Of a DNA stretch of 64,000 nt, positions 47,969 to 59,560 are shown in pieces. Made by a program: the position numbers and the translations under genes. The notes under the pieces are model-generated. The model saw only the letters and a list, made by a program, of their open reading frames with translations. It did no database searches and had not been told where the DNA came from. The stretch spans positions 248,001 through 312,000 of the forward strand of contig QJPP01001633.1 in assembly GCA_003996215.1 (NCBI GenBank), in the 5' to 3' direction. Position 1 is the first letter of the stretch. The number at the start of each line of letters is the position of its first letter. This DNA is from Jaltomata sinuosa. Its lineage: Eukaryota; Streptophyta; Magnoliopsida; Solanales; Solanaceae.

Positions 47969-48112
47969 GTACCAGGCATGGTACCCAAGCCAACCGTTAG
48001 CATCCTGTACCAGGCGTAGTACCCGAGCCAACCATTTGTTATACCCGTACCAGGCGTGGTACCCGAGCCAACCGTTAGTATTCCCATACCAGGCGTGGTA
48101 CCCGAGCCAACC
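47969..48112. repeat. 39-bp minisatellite, 4 units
   Basis: Units begin at 47969, 48007, 48047 and 48086, with the near-palindromic core GTACCAGGCGTGGTACC. Confidence 0.85.
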
Positions 48113-48849
48113 GAATGTCAATTAATCCACAGTCAAATAATGAACAAACAACTTGTAAAACGAACAAGCAACACACTGTTCAATCCACAGACTGTAAAAT
48201 AGGACCCTTAGACATTCTAAACAATTCCTCTAAGCAATGTAATTCATACAAACACTTAGATAAGAGTACAAAAATATACAACATTCACAGGAATCATAAA
48301 CCATCACCTACCTCGAAATGATCCAAGCTCTACTCAATTCGAGCGTTTCTGTGTTCCGGATTCCTTTCTTGTTCTTGGTCTAAAACAACATACAAGTACT
48401 TGAATTAACAAACAAGGCCTGCGTATTACCCGGATTACACCAAATCCCAAATCCCAGACCAACCATGATCATTCTACCCTTTTTTCTAGGTTTCTCACCA
48501 TTAATTCCCCTAGTTCTATCATTTTCATGGATAAAAATAGAGAATTTAACAACATGCGATCAATAAACCTTGTTTTTAACAATAACCAAGAACTTTCTTG
48601 CCTAGAATCCCCCTTCTTCCCTGGATTCTACCATCCCTAGGTTATTCCAACCTTTTCCCAAGTTCCCTCCTAGCAATTCTACCTCGTAGGAAAAGTAGTA
48701 CGAAGTTTGGGGAGTAGAAACCTTACCTTAAGGAAGAAAAATAATGGAAAATGGGGGAAAATCGTCTGGAATCGCCTTGCCCTTCTCCCAAAATGAAATT
48801 GTGAAAATTGAACATTTTGGGGAATATTTCAGCATTAATTCCTGTCGAG

Positions 48850-48990
48850 CCCGCTAAAGCGGTCCCTGCTCTACTATTGCATTCCCTCTATAGCGAAAGC
48901 ATTCCGCTATAGCAGTTTTGACCGGCGTTGACCGCCTTTACTTCCGCTATAATAGTCTTTTCCACCGCTATAGTGGAGGTCGCTACGGTG
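48850..48990 (-). promoter_or_regulatory. Cluster of CTATAGCG words in the 3' LTR of H
   Basis: CTCTATAGCGAAAG, CCGCTATAGCAG, CCGCTATAATAG, CCGCTATAGTGG and CGCTACGGTGG lie 365-505 bp from the LTR start on the minus strand. This is the position seen in F. Confidence 0.45.
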
Positions 48991-49399
48991 GAGCCGTTGC
49001 ACTCTTCATGGACAGAATGTCCGAAAATCTCCAAAATTTGCCCATTTTACAACACACTTGCTTCCCTCGATGATCCGAAACAACCCCTTCACATCAATTG
49101 CAATTTAGGGAGTTCTACTTACCCGAATTCGATTCCAAAAAGTCCCTCGAACTTCTTTATGTCTTGGATACATGGAAAACTAGCTAAAAACAAGACACCT
49201 AACCCAATCCTTACCCGGATTTCCTTAGACTCCACCTCGCACCAAAATCGGCCGAGACTAGCCTAGCCCAGAATTTCAAACTCCCAAACCCAGAGTTTTC
49301 TAACTCTAAAACTTGGAACAATTGGACTACCCATAATGACAGACCTGGTCGTTACAACATATACCAATTTACCCATCGTTTGTCCTCAAATGATCAAAC

Positions 49400-50825
49400 C
49401 CAAAATTACGAAAATAAAGGAAAGAAAGTGTAGTACCTGAATCCTCAAACAAATGAAGGTACTTGTCCTGCATGTCCTTCTCGATTTCCCAAGTGATTTT
49501 CTCAACCGGATGATGCTTCCACTAAACCTTTACCATATCAATAACCTTTGTCCTCAACCTCTGGACATCCCGAGCAAGAATCAAGACCGGTTCCTCTTCA
49601 TAACGAAGATCCTTATCGAAAAGGACCTCATCCCACTTGATGATGTAGTCCCCATCCCAATGGTACTTAAGCATGGATACATGGAATACCGGATGGATGC
49701 CCGACAAACTGGGCGGCAGTGCTAACTTGTAAGCCACTGGCCCCACAATCTTAAGAACCTCAAACGGACAGATAAACCGAGGTCTAAGCTTACCCTTCTT
49801 ACCAAACTGCACAACTTCCTTCATTGGTGACACTTTCAACAATACCTGTTCACCAACCTGAAATTCCATGTCCCGGACCTTGCTATCTGCATACTCCTTC
49901 TGCTTGCTTTGGGTAGCCAGCAATTTGTCCTGAATGCCCCTTACCTTTTCTTGCGCTTCCTTTACCAATTCCACTCCCAAAGGCTTTACACGCCTTCCTC
50001 AAACCACCCAACCAGTGATCTGCAGCTCCTCCCATACAACACCTCGAATGGTGCCATGTCAATACTGGAGTGGTAGCTATTGTTGTACGAGAATTCGCAC
50101 AATAGTAGGAATCAATGGCCCCCGAAGTCCATCACACATGCTCTCAGTATGTCCTCCAATACTTGGATCGTCCTCTCTGAGTGACCATCAGTCTGAGGAT
50201 GGAAGGCTGTGCTAAAAGTGAGTTGTGTATCCAACTCTTCATGTAGCTTGCCCCAAAATTTAGAGGTGAACTGCGTACTCCTGTCTAAAATGATGGACAG
50301 TGGCACCCCATGCAATCTCACAATCTTCTTCACATAGATCTTAGCCAATTGCTGTGAATTGTCATCTACCCTGACCATAATGAAGTGAGCGAACTTGGTT
50401 AGCCTGTTAGCAATGACCCAAATTGAGTCATACTTCCCCAATGTCCTGGGAAGACCCACCACAAAGTCCATGGCTATCCTTTCCCACTTCCACTCTGGAA
50501 TTGGAGTTCTCTGAAGTAGTCCTGCAGGTCTCTGATGTTCATACTTTACCTGCTAGCAGTTCAGACATTTGGACACAAAATCAACTATGTCCCTTTTCAT
50601 CTTGGGGCACCAGTAATTCTGCCTCAAGTTCCTGTACATTTTAGTCACACCCGGATGAATTGAGTACCGCAAACCGTGAGCTTCTGCCAATATTTTCTGA
50701 ATTATATCATCAACCCGAGGAACACAAATTCTTTCTCTGAAATCTAGCATTCCACCGGAGTCTAACGTGACATCCCTAGATTCCCTGGATATTACCTTAC
50801 CTTGAAACTTACTCAGTTTCAGATC
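49400..50825 (-). pseudogene. Integrase and chromodomain tail of element H
   Basis: On the minus strand: an intact zinc-binding domain at 50553-50750 (AHG, IHPG, KCLNC). A TAG follows directly in place of the first Gln of the next QQ pair. The core at 50112-50471 has MDFVVGLP, SIILDR and FHPQTDGHSERT, which supply the D, D and E positions. A frameshift separates it from the C-terminal part (49522-49980) with the GPVAYKLALP and HPVFHVSMLK passages. The chromodomain-like end (WKHHPVEKITWE) follows a TAG at 49522-49524. This part would integrate the cDNA and direct it to marked chromatin. Confidence 0.9.
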
Positions 50826-52468
50826 CTAAAACTGTTTGACCTTTATTTCCTCTATGAAGGTGGCTTTGACCTCAATGCTGGCCAACAACCCACCCTTTTC
50901 TGAAACACCCAAGTGCATGAACTTGGCCTCCAAGGCCCGAATTTCCCTTGCTAGTGGTCGTTTGGACACCCCCAAACAAGCCAAACTACCCATACTAATT
51001 GTCTTCCGGCTCAATGCGTCTGCCATCACATTAGCCTTACCCGGATGATATTGAATAGTCACATCATAGTCCTTTAATAAATCCATCCACCTTATCTGCC
51101 TCAAATTCAAATCCTTCTGAGTGAACACATGCTGCAGGCTACGATGATCGGTGAACACCTCACACTTGACACCATAAAGATAGTGTCTCTAAATCTTGAG
51201 TGCAAATACCACTGCTGCCAACTCTAAGTCGTGAGTCGGGTAGTTCCTCTCATTCACCTTCAACTACCTAGATGCATAGGCAATCATATTCCTATCCTGC
51301 ATCAACACAACACCTAAATAAGAATGTGAAGCATCACAATAAATAATAAACTCTTTACCTTTAACCGGCAAGGACAATATAGGAGCCGTGGTCAGAAGTG
51401 TCTTGAGCTTTTGGAAGATCTCCTCGCACTTGTCGGACCACATGAATGGTACATCTTTCTGTGTTAGCCTGGTAAGGTGAGTAGCAATAGACGCAAAATC
51501 CTTAACAAACCTCTGGTAGTACCCTGCGAGACCAATAAAACTCCTCACCTCTGTCACAGAGCTAGACTGGGGCAACTCTTGACTGCCTCAATCTTTTGGG
51601 GATCCACTATCACCCCCTGTTCTGACACTACATGCCCCAAGAACGCAATTGAAGTCAATCAAAACTCACACTTAGTGAACTTCGCATAAAGCTTCTGGCG
51701 TCTCAAGATGTCCAACACAACACGAAGATGATTAGCATGCTCCTCCCTACTCTTGGAGTAGATCAAAATATCATCGATAAACACAATCACGAAGGAATCT
51801 AAATACGACTTAAATACCCCATTCATCAAACTCATGAATGCTGTTGGCACATTGGTCAAAACTAAACGACATTACTAGGAACTCATAATGCCCATACCGA
51901 GTCTAAAAAGCAGCCTTAGGAATGTCCTTATGCCTAATCCTCAACTGATGGTACCCCGACCTCAAGTTGATTTTTAAAAACACCGATGCACCTTAAAGCT
52001 GGTTAAACAAATCATCAATGCGGGGTAGAGGGTACTTATTCCGTATGTCACCTCGTTCAACTGCCTATAATCTATGCACATCCGCATACTACGATCCTTT
52101 TTCTTTACAAACAAAATAGAAGCACCCCAAGGTGATGCACTGGGACGGATAAATCCCTTAGCTAGGAGTTCCTGCAGCTGAGTCTTAAGTTCCCTTAACT
52201 CTGTCGGAGCCATACAATACAGAGGAATGGAAATGGGATGAGTGCCTGGATCCAGATCAATATAGAAGTCTATATCCCTGTCCAGAGGCATACTAGGCAA
52301 ATCCACTGGAAACACCTCTAGAAACTTAGAAACCACTAGAACTGACTCAATAGATGGGGACTCCACACTATCTTCTCGGAGATGAGCCATGAAGCCTAGA
52401 CACCTTCTCCCCACTAGCTTCCTAGACCGAACGAACGATATGACCTTAACTGGCTTAGGACTATACAC
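50826..52468 (-). pseudogene. Reverse transcriptase and RNase H of element H
   Basis: On the minus strand: 51974-52468 is the start of reverse transcriptase (SASPWGASIL, MRMCIDYRQLN), lost to a frameshift near 52045. The catalytic FIDDILIYS lies in 51659-51859. The thumb and RNase H start (GLAGYYQRF, IYCDASHSYLG) are in 51264-51575. RNase H ends with TDHRSLQHVF, HPGKANVMADALSRK in 50826-51158. Several stops separate these segments. The enzyme would copy the RNA into DNA and degrade the RNA strand. Confidence 0.9.
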
Positions 52469-52469
52469 A

Positions 52470-52889
52470 CCTTCTCACTCTATTCTATCCTTACCCGGAA
52501 TCTCTAGAGCCACAGTCTTGGTGTTACAGTTCAACACAACTTGAGAAGGGGACAACCATGTCATGCCCAAGATAATATCAAAATCAACTATATCCAAGAT
52601 TACTAAGTCTACTCAAGCATGCAACCCCACAAACACAACAAAACAGTCACAATAAATATGAGTCACAATCACAGACTCTCCAACCAGGGTAGAAATATGG
52701 ATAGGGGAATCAAGGATATCACAAATCAATTCCAGACCCAACGCAAAACTAACAGATACATAAGAATATGTAGAACCTGGGTCAAATAATACCGAAGCCA
52801 TTTTATCGCAGACAAGAATGGTACCTATGATCACCGCATCTGATGTTTTCACCTCAGTTCTCCCTAGAAATGCATAGCAATGATCTTGA
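52470..52889 (-). pseudogene. Protease of element H
   Basis: The frame 52613-52852 on the minus strand contains LFDPGSTYSYVS, the active-site region of the aspartic protease in this lineage (Asp-x-Gly-Ser). It is followed by the SFALGLELICD passage. A stop after 52613 cuts it from the DFDIILGM-like end that leads to reverse transcriptase. It would have cut the Gag-Pol precursor. Confidence 0.8.
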
Positions 52890-54330
52890 TCATCAATCCG
52901 GGAAACTTCTCAGGCCGGCTGCGCTACACCCTTGCCCGCGCCACCGTTCCCTCTGTCGCCCCAGCCTCCCTAAAAGTTACCTTGCCCACCCTGTGGATGA
53001 CCTCTAGCATTACCGCCTCTACCTACCAGGACCACCGCTCTAGACTGCTGATGAACCTGATTACCTATCTTCCTGAGTGGGCACTCCTTCTTAAAGTGGC
53101 CCAGATCACCACAATGGAAGCAACCACATTCAAGTGTAGGCCTGCTAGCTGATGTATAAGATGCTCCCTGTCCTCTAGCAGCTGAAGACTGATTATTAGC
53201 TCCCTGACGACCACCTGTAGCAGCTGGCAGAGCTGACTGAATAGGATGGGCTGGGTATGCCTACTGATTCTGGCCCTTGGAGTATGAACTACCAAAATTT
53301 CCCTCATGCCGGGGCTTCTTGGCTAAAGCCTTAACCTGCCTCGCATGCTTGACCCCTTCCAACTTCTTCACATAATCTACCACTTTATTGAAGCCCCTCC
53401 CTAATGAAGTCATATGCTTTGACAGTACCTGTAGCTCAGTATTCAAACATTTCACAAACAACCGGACCCGTTCCTCCTCAGAACCCAACATCTATGTGGA
53501 AAAATGAGACAAGGCATGGAACTTAGCCTCGTAAGCAGAGACTGACATGCTACCCTACTCCAAGTTCAAGAACTCATCCTTCTTCCGGTCCCTCAAAGTA
53601 CGGGGTATGTACTTTTCTAAAAACAAGGCGTGGAACTATTCCCAAGTCAGTGGGGGTATAACAGAAGACCGACACTCCATATGAGACCTCCACCACTGCT
53701 TAGCATCACCCTGCAGCTAAAATGTGACAAACTCAACCCCATGCTAACGTACAATACCCAACTTGTACAACCTCTCATAGCAATCCAAGATGAACTCATA
53801 GGCATCCTCCTTGTTCGTACCCTAAAATGTCGGAGGTTTAAGCTTGAGGAACTTGGTCAGCATCTCATGCTCATTCCCTATCATTACTGGGCCTAGCATT
53901 GGCCTGAAGAAGTCATTCGTGCCTGAAGTGGCGTTCATCCTAGGTGCTGTAGTAAACGCTGGCTGAGTATTCAAAGCCTGATTTGCAAATATCGTGGGTA
54001 TGGCTCCAGCACCCACCAACCCACTCAAAATATTCCAATCCTGTTGAAAAGCTTCAGGTGTCATATCAGGAAGGCCTGCACCCCCAACCGGTGCTGCCTT
54101 CGCCTGTGCCTCGCCATCTTCAACTACAACTCCTACATCTTTAGCAACATGTTCCTGAGGTGGGGAAGGGGTTGCTTCACGCTCTACAGTAACTGCTTGA
54201 GCTCCACCCCTGGTGGGTGCGGCTCTACTTTATCCTCTGCCCCTTCCCCTGCCTCTACAATGGATAGCCGAGCCCGTTGCTGGGACCGCTGCTCTAGATC
54301 CGTTATTCCTTATATTAACCATCTGCGGAC
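52890..54330 (-). pseudogene. gag of element H
   Basis: On the minus strand: the start near 54320 (untranslated leader ends, Gly/Arg-rich segment at 54210-54260), a capsid piece at 53822-54064 (MLTKFLKLKPPTF), a middle with stops, the segment 53261-53491 (RVRLFVKCLNTELQ), and a zinc knuckle CFHCGDLGHFKKEC at about 53082-53123 (CX2CX4HX4C). The order and length fit a Tekay-like gag. It is interrupted by several stops and shifts. Confidence 0.8.
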
Positions 54331-54353
54331 AGAAGAGTGGATAAGGTTAGATA

Positions 54354-54381
54354 CCAATTTGTATCACCATATACCAATTGG
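54354..54381 (-). other. Leader hairpin of element H
   Basis: CCAATTTGTATC, loop ACCA, then TATACCAATTGG. It is the same stem-loop as in F at the same distance from the primer site. Confidence 0.5.
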
Positions 54382-54520
54382 AATCGAGTTATACCACGAA
54401 GGAAAGAAGGAAGAGCTATTTTTTACCCCTTTAGCATCTCAAAGAATAGCACGGACGTCCCTGCACCATTCCATAAGACTCTACTAGACCTGTTTGGTAT
54501 GATGAGATCAATGAACCTAG

Positions 54521-54533
54521 GGCTCTAATACCA
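54521..54533 (-). other. Primer binding site of element H
   Basis: GGCTCTAATACCA is TGGTATTAGAGCC on the minus strand, one base from the tRNA-Met(i) site and identical to the site in G. The LTR starts four bases further right. Confidence 0.85.
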
Positions 54534-54537
54534 TCTT

Positions 54538-55447
54538 TGTCATGACCCAGACCACCGTGAGTGGCACTCACCCAACCCCCTGGGTGAGTGAACCATCACT
54601 TCCCCGAACTTAACCGTTCTAACAGCTCAAAACCAAAGTGCAGAAATTAAACTAGCAAAACAATAATAACAAAAACACTTCATTAATATAAACCTGTGGA
54701 AGTTACCCCCTAGAATTTGAAAGTCGCAGTACCAAACAATCTACCAATGTCTAAAATAAAGGGATGCAACCCCAAAACAAGGAAATAGTTTAAGCCCGAA
54801 ACAAGTGGGCTACAACTCTAATGACAGATTCAAGGCAGCTCGATCGAAGCAGCTCACCCTTGAAGTCTAAAAATGCTGGTACTATAGATGAGGTCGCGTC
54901 TCAACTGCTGGAAGATTGCCTGTACTCACAAAAAGAAAAGCAAGTGCAGTATCAGTACACCACCACTGTGTACTGGTAGGATCATCAGCCAGTTCTAAAT
55001 AAAAATGATGTATAATAAGTACAACAAATAAAGTATAAGTACGAAAGACATGCAACAAGTCAACAGGCACCCCTAGACTACAAGTCTCTACCTAGCTTGT
55101 TCCCACATGAAATCCACCCTTTCTAACTGTAAGCAACAATCATATAACCAATAAACCATCCCTTTTCGTCTAACCTGGACCCACCCTGGGATCCTCTCTA
55201 AACAACACCTAAGTGTTAAACCGACAACCCGGCCTAATCCAAGGTCAACTCAATAAATATAATAGGATTCCCGGTAACTCAAGGACCACCAACAAATATC
55301 ACATTTCAATAAAATAGCCTGGTCCACTCATGAACCAATAACTGTCAATAAAATACAATAATATCAATGCAATGATGCAGTAAAATAAACCCGTACCAGG
55401 CATGGTACCCGAGCCAACCGTTAGTATCTTATACCAAGCGTGGTACC
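54538..55447 (-). repeat. 5' LTR of element H, cut by element I
   Basis: It starts TGTCATGACCC and matches the left 0.9 kb of 47111-49356. The break lies within the second minisatellite unit, equivalent to about 48022. The remaining 1.3 kb should be found beyond the right end of the window. Confidence 0.88.
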
Positions 55448-56939
55448 TGATAAGTCGATAACCCACTAACTTATTGAGCCTAAATATATGAATTATTGCT
55501 ATGTTTTGAATTGAATTGGAGGTTATTATGACCTGTATTGATGTCTATGCAGGTGCTTTGGAAAGAAGAGGAGAAACAAGGATATGGACCCAAAAAGAGC
55601 CAAAAAGGACCTAAGTGTGAAGAGTTGAGAAAAGCTGGAGAATCTTCCGAGAGATGCGGTGGCTGTGCGACACGCACAAGCTGAGGTGCAGTCGCACCTC
55701 CTCCGCATAGAGCTGCAAAGAGGACTAATGATTCTGCTATAGCATGCGGTTGCCATACGACGCACACATCTCATGGTGCAAAATGTATCACCCTTTGCTC
55801 AAGGCCTACCTAAGCGACTGAAGTCACTGGTCAACTTGAAGCTGGTGTACGATGTGCATACTATGACGTGCAAACCGCATGCCATGTTGCCCACCACCCA
55901 AAGGGAAATTTTGTCCTAAATTTATGTGACGATTTTGGGAACATACAAAAGGCAATTTTAGGCTTGTTTTGTAAATACAATTCAGAGTAGAGAACTTGGA
56001 GATATTCTTGGCTTGTAAACACTTTTCTCCATCTCCTTTGAGAGAGGGTTTTCAATCTAATATTTTGGTTAACAAATTGTGTGCTAATTTGACTCTAGAA
56101 CTTGAGAATCAACTACAATGGATGGGAATTTGATTTACCCAGCTGGTATATCTTTTCTCCCTTCTATGAGTGGCTAATATTTCTTGTCTAGGGGTGTATA
56201 GATGATGGGTGTGTAACTAATGGGTGTGGGTGTTTCTAAATCACTATTATAATTGCTTATCTAATGTGGGTCTAGTAATTTCACCATGTTTTAATCTAAT
56301 AATTTGTGGTTGCAAACATGAATTTACCTTACTTGGCTACTTAGTTGCTCGAGAGAGAATTTTGTAGTTGTGGATGTGAAATTTCAAGTGGGTACTGGGG
56401 AATCCACTTAGATTAGAGGCTAGACATAGCTCTAATTGCGGAATATCCCATTTAAGGGTCTGAGCTAGAAATAGGATGACCTCCCCAAGAAAATGTTGGT
56501 TGGTTATTTAGCACACCGAATGATGTTCTAACCGAAATCATCGGATATGTGGATGTTGATCGAGATATAACATTCCACACTTATGATCAACGCTACCCAT
56601 GCCACTAGGTGAGAATTTGAGTGAATTAGTGATCACCCTATCCTATAGCAAATGCCCTATCGGAAGTACACCCCTAGTCATCTATTTGGTACACCCATCT
56701 CGATTTTACAACTTTTACTTGAATTGAGTTAGTCGTGACAACTTTCCCAATTCCCTCATTTTATTGCTTTGGTTTCGTTGAACAACTACTCTCATTTTGA
56801 AATCGCTTCGCATAATCTCTAATGAGCTAAATCAGGTTCCTTGGGTTTGACCCCAACATCCGTTGCATTATAAATTTTGTTTTAACTACACTATCACCGT
56901 GACCTTCTTAATTAGAGAGCATGATTTGAGCATTTATCA
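55448..56939 (+). repeat. 5' LTR of element I (1492 bp)
   Basis: It starts TGATAAGTCGATAACCC, a diverged form of the start of LTR D, and ends TTTATCA five bases before the primer site. A GTGCGAC/GTCGCAC-type word cluster lies at 55650-55880. Confidence 0.8.
55650..55880 (+). promoter_or_regulatory. Cluster of GTGCGAC/GTCGCAC words in LTR I
   Basis: GATGCGGTGGCTGTGCGACACGC, GGTGCAGTCGCACC, CATGCGGTTGCCATACGACGC and GACGTGCAAACCGCATGCC occur 200-430 bp from the LTR start. Confidence 0.45.
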
Positions 56940-56943
56940 AAAC

Positions 56944-56962
56944 TGGCGCCGTTGCTGGGGAC
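56944..56962 (+). other. Primer binding site of element I
   Basis: TGGCGCCGTTGCTGGGGAC is the standard Athila/Tat-type site, almost undamaged. This suggests that I is younger than C and D. Confidence 0.9.
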
Positions 56963-57063
56963 TTGAGTATTAACTAGTTTTGATTGTTGTTGTGAAGTCA
57001 ACTTGAGAGTGTTTGTTTCTTTTACTTTTTGATGTTTTGGAGTGTTGATTGAGCAGGTCGGAT

Positions 57064-58377
57064 ATGGAAGGAGCCGAGGACAATAAGGACATTGGCAACT
57101 TTGACAACGCTGCTAAGCCAATGATGCACGGAGGTGTAGGTGCAATCCGCCAACCTCCCACGATTGGAAACACTGTCTTCCATGTGATAAGCACCATGCT
57201 CCATTTGATTCAAATGTAGGGGCTATTTAGTGGAGCTGCCCATGAGTACGCCAATCGGTATATCAGGAACTTTGTAGAGATTTGCCAACCATACATCATC
57301 CATAATGTCTCCCAAGAGTCCATTCGATTGAGCCTATTCCCTTTCTCTTTAACAGGCGAAGCCACGACATGGTTGGAAGAATTATCGGATGGATCCATCA
57401 CATCTTGGGCCGAGTTGGTTGAGGCATTTACTTGAGATTCTTTCCTCCATCCTGAATGATGAAATTAAGAGATGATATTACCAACTTCAAGCAACTTCCG
57501 GATGAGCTCTTACATGAGGCTTGGCTGCACTTCAAGAAGAAGCTTATTTTATGCCTGAACCATGAGCTATCAGAAAAAGTTTTGATTCAAAGCTTCTACC
57601 GGTTATTGAATTCTATGAACAAAATAATGTCTAATAGCCCCGGGGGTGGCATTTTCATGGACGTGACGTACCCTGTTGCCTCGGCTTTCTTAGAATGGAT
57701 GATGAAAACTCATCAAGCTTGGTATACCCGGGAGGCAGATGTAACTACCTCAGGAGTAACCCCCTCTATCTTGGTCGATGAATATTCGAAAGAGAGGCAA
57801 AATTCAAGATGAAACAGTGGACAAAATGATGGCCCAAATCAACCTTTTGGAAAAGCATGTGATTAGTAAAAAGTGGGCGAGTGTAGTAGACACCCCGGAA
57901 ATAAGAGCCAGTGATGGGGAGCTTATGATGGTGGTTGATGGGAAGTTGTGTTTTGTATCGGAGGGTTCTCGTCCCGAGTACTATAGCTCAAGGGAAGAGA
58001 ACCAAGGTTGGAGGCGAGATGACCGGGATAGGTACAGTGAGCGATATAATCATCAAAGTGTTTATGCAACCCCAAACAAATTGAATTCCCTCTACCAACC
58101 AACCACAAGAAATCCCGACATTCCAAGTTAGAGGACATGTTGTCCTTGGTGCTAAAAAAGGTTGATACAATATAGGTCGGGGTACATGAGCTCAAGAGCG
58201 AAGTCTCCACACTTAACCGTGAGTTCTCATTCAACCTCCATCATGAAACTTGAGGCCCAAATGGACCATCTTACTATTCAAATGACTCTGAGGGTAAGGA
58301 CACCACTCCTTAGTAATACCACTCCAAATCCTAAACTCGATGGGCACAGCATGGCCGTTGTTACTAGGAGTGGTTGA
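57064..58377 (+). pseudogene. gag of element I, Athila/Tat type
   Basis: An ATG 100 bp after the primer site opens a frame with IRNFVEICQPYI, IRLSLFPFSLTGEA and TTWLEELSDGSI, the conserved core of Athila/Tat gag. A TAG interrupts it near 57217. A shift near 57440 leads to 57456-57812 (LHEAWLHFKKKL, SFYRLLNSM), and another to 57778-58131. The end (58162-58377) has the MAVVTRSG passage typical of the gag end in this lineage. Gag would form the virus-like particle around the RNA. Confidence 0.85.
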
Positions 58378-58719
58378 GAAAATGGTGAAATAAGGGAACC
58401 CGTTATGGAACTAGTTGCACCACCAACAGAGCTGACAGTTGAAAAAAATAAGAAACTAAGAGATGACAAGGTGGAGAATGAGAATGTAATTGAAACCCCG
58501 GAGGTAAGGAAAGAGCCTGAAGCATCGAGTGAGCCGAGAAATGTTGGGAGTGACAAAAATAAGGAAGAGGTCAAGACCTCACCCCCAAAGAAATCATTGA
58601 AGAAAAGGTAGACCCTCCTCTTGTACATAGAATTCCAACCATAACACCCAAAGGACTCCCTCAGTATCCTCATCAGCTAATAAGAAGAAGGAAGAGCAAA
58701 AATTAGCAAGTTTGTTGAC
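58378..58719 (+). other. Acidic Lys/Glu-rich linker between gag and protease
   Basis: The plus-strand frame 58405-58611 is low-complexity (Glu, Lys, Val, Pro) and lies between the gag end and the protease, as the variable linker does in related elements. The minus-strand frame 58278-58673 is its shadow. Confidence 0.55.
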
Positions 58720-59499
58720 ATGTTTAGCAAGCTGTCAATAAACATTCCTTTGGTCGAAGCTCTAATACAGATGCCAGGGTACTCTAAGTTTATGAAATTA
58801 CTTAAAAAGAAAAAAGTGGTTGAAGTGGGCATGGTTGCGATTTAACATTGTTGTAGTGCAGTGATGACTAGCAATGTGGCCACAAAAAGGGATGATTTGG
58901 GTGCGTTCACCATACCATGTACGATTGGTTTGTTTGTATTCTGACGGGCCTTGTGCAACTTGGGGGCAAGAATCAACTTGATGCCCCTTGTGATTTTTTA
59001 GAAGTTAGGATTAGGTACTCCCAAGCCTACTTCTATGCGGCTACTGATGGCTGATAGGTCGATTAAGCACCCTGTGGGAATCATGTTTGATGTTCTGGTG
59101 AAAGTGGACAAACTAATTCTTTCTGTGGATTTTGTCATCTTGGACTGTGAGGTAGATGTAGAGGTGCCCATTATCTAAGGATGACCATTGCTAACCACTG
59201 GGTGGGTCCTTGTTGATGTCGAACTCAAAGAACTCAAATTTTGAGTGGGGGATGAGATAGTGACCTTCAATGTTTGCCAACCGACTAAGCCTCCAGACGA
59301 TTTGAGAGTCATATCTGCGATAGAATTTGAGGAAAAAGGGGATGATACCCTTGGAGAGTGTGACGTGTGCAAGGCGTCCGCAGTTAATTTATTGCAAGAT
59401 GAACAACTTGATGGCATCTCTAAAGCGTCAATGGAGAAAGTTCCCTTGTTGGAATGGGACCCCGCTAATCGGATTAGCATGCCTTTCGACAACGATTGA
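58720..59499 (+). pseudogene. Protease of element I, active-site Asp changed
   Basis: Plus strand. MFSKLSINIPLVEAL, then FTIPCTIG, the active-site region read as CNLGARINLMP where relatives have CDLGASINLMP, then LGLGTPKPTSMRLLMADRS and FVILDCEVDVEVPII. The Asp-to-Asn change removes the catalytic residue. Several stops occur (near 58843, 58942, 59000 and 59176). The tail 59245-59499 (VTFNVCQ) is the linker that leads to reverse transcriptase in complete relatives. Here it ends at the post-integrase signature. I take the family sequences from memory. Confidence 0.75.
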
Positions 59500-59516
59500 G
59501 CATTGAGGTACCATCG

Positions 59517-59560
59517 TCGAGCCGTGACGTAAAATCAAGAACTCCTTGGGAGGCAATCCA
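59517..59560 (+). other. Post-integrase signature, element I
   Basis: TCGAGCCGTGACGTAAAATC and TTGGGAGGCAATCCAAG. The second can form a CTTGG/CCAAG stem. It marks the deletion junction from the protease linker to the 3' side of integrase. Confidence 0.5.

Larger units (their letters stand above)
47111..49356 (-). repeat. 3' LTR of element H (2246 bp)
   Basis: It starts TGTCACGACCC and ends GGTCGTTACA on the + strand. Its left 0.9 kb matches 54538-55447. It has four units of the 39-bp minisatellite (47969-48112) and a CTATAGCG cluster at 48850-48990. Frames at 47881-48121 that read as repeated GWLGYHAWY come from the minisatellite. Confidence 0.9.
47111..55447 (-). mobile_element. Element H: minus-strand Tekay-like element, interrupted
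   Basis: Read on the minus strand: 5' LTR (54538-55447 here, remainder outside), primer site 54521-54533, gag, protease, reverse transcriptase, RNase H, integrase, chromodomain tail, 3' LTR 47111-49356. It is inserted in the 3' LTR of F, with CTGCA as the presumed left target copy (47106-47110). It is the best preserved coding element of the window but has stops and frameshifts. Confidence 0.92.

Noticed and set aside
47881..48121. Minus-strand frames reading as repeated GWLGYHAWY-like protein
   Set aside because: They are the 39-bp minisatellite (multiple of three) read in frame inside an LTR. The same pattern appears in 7311-7563.
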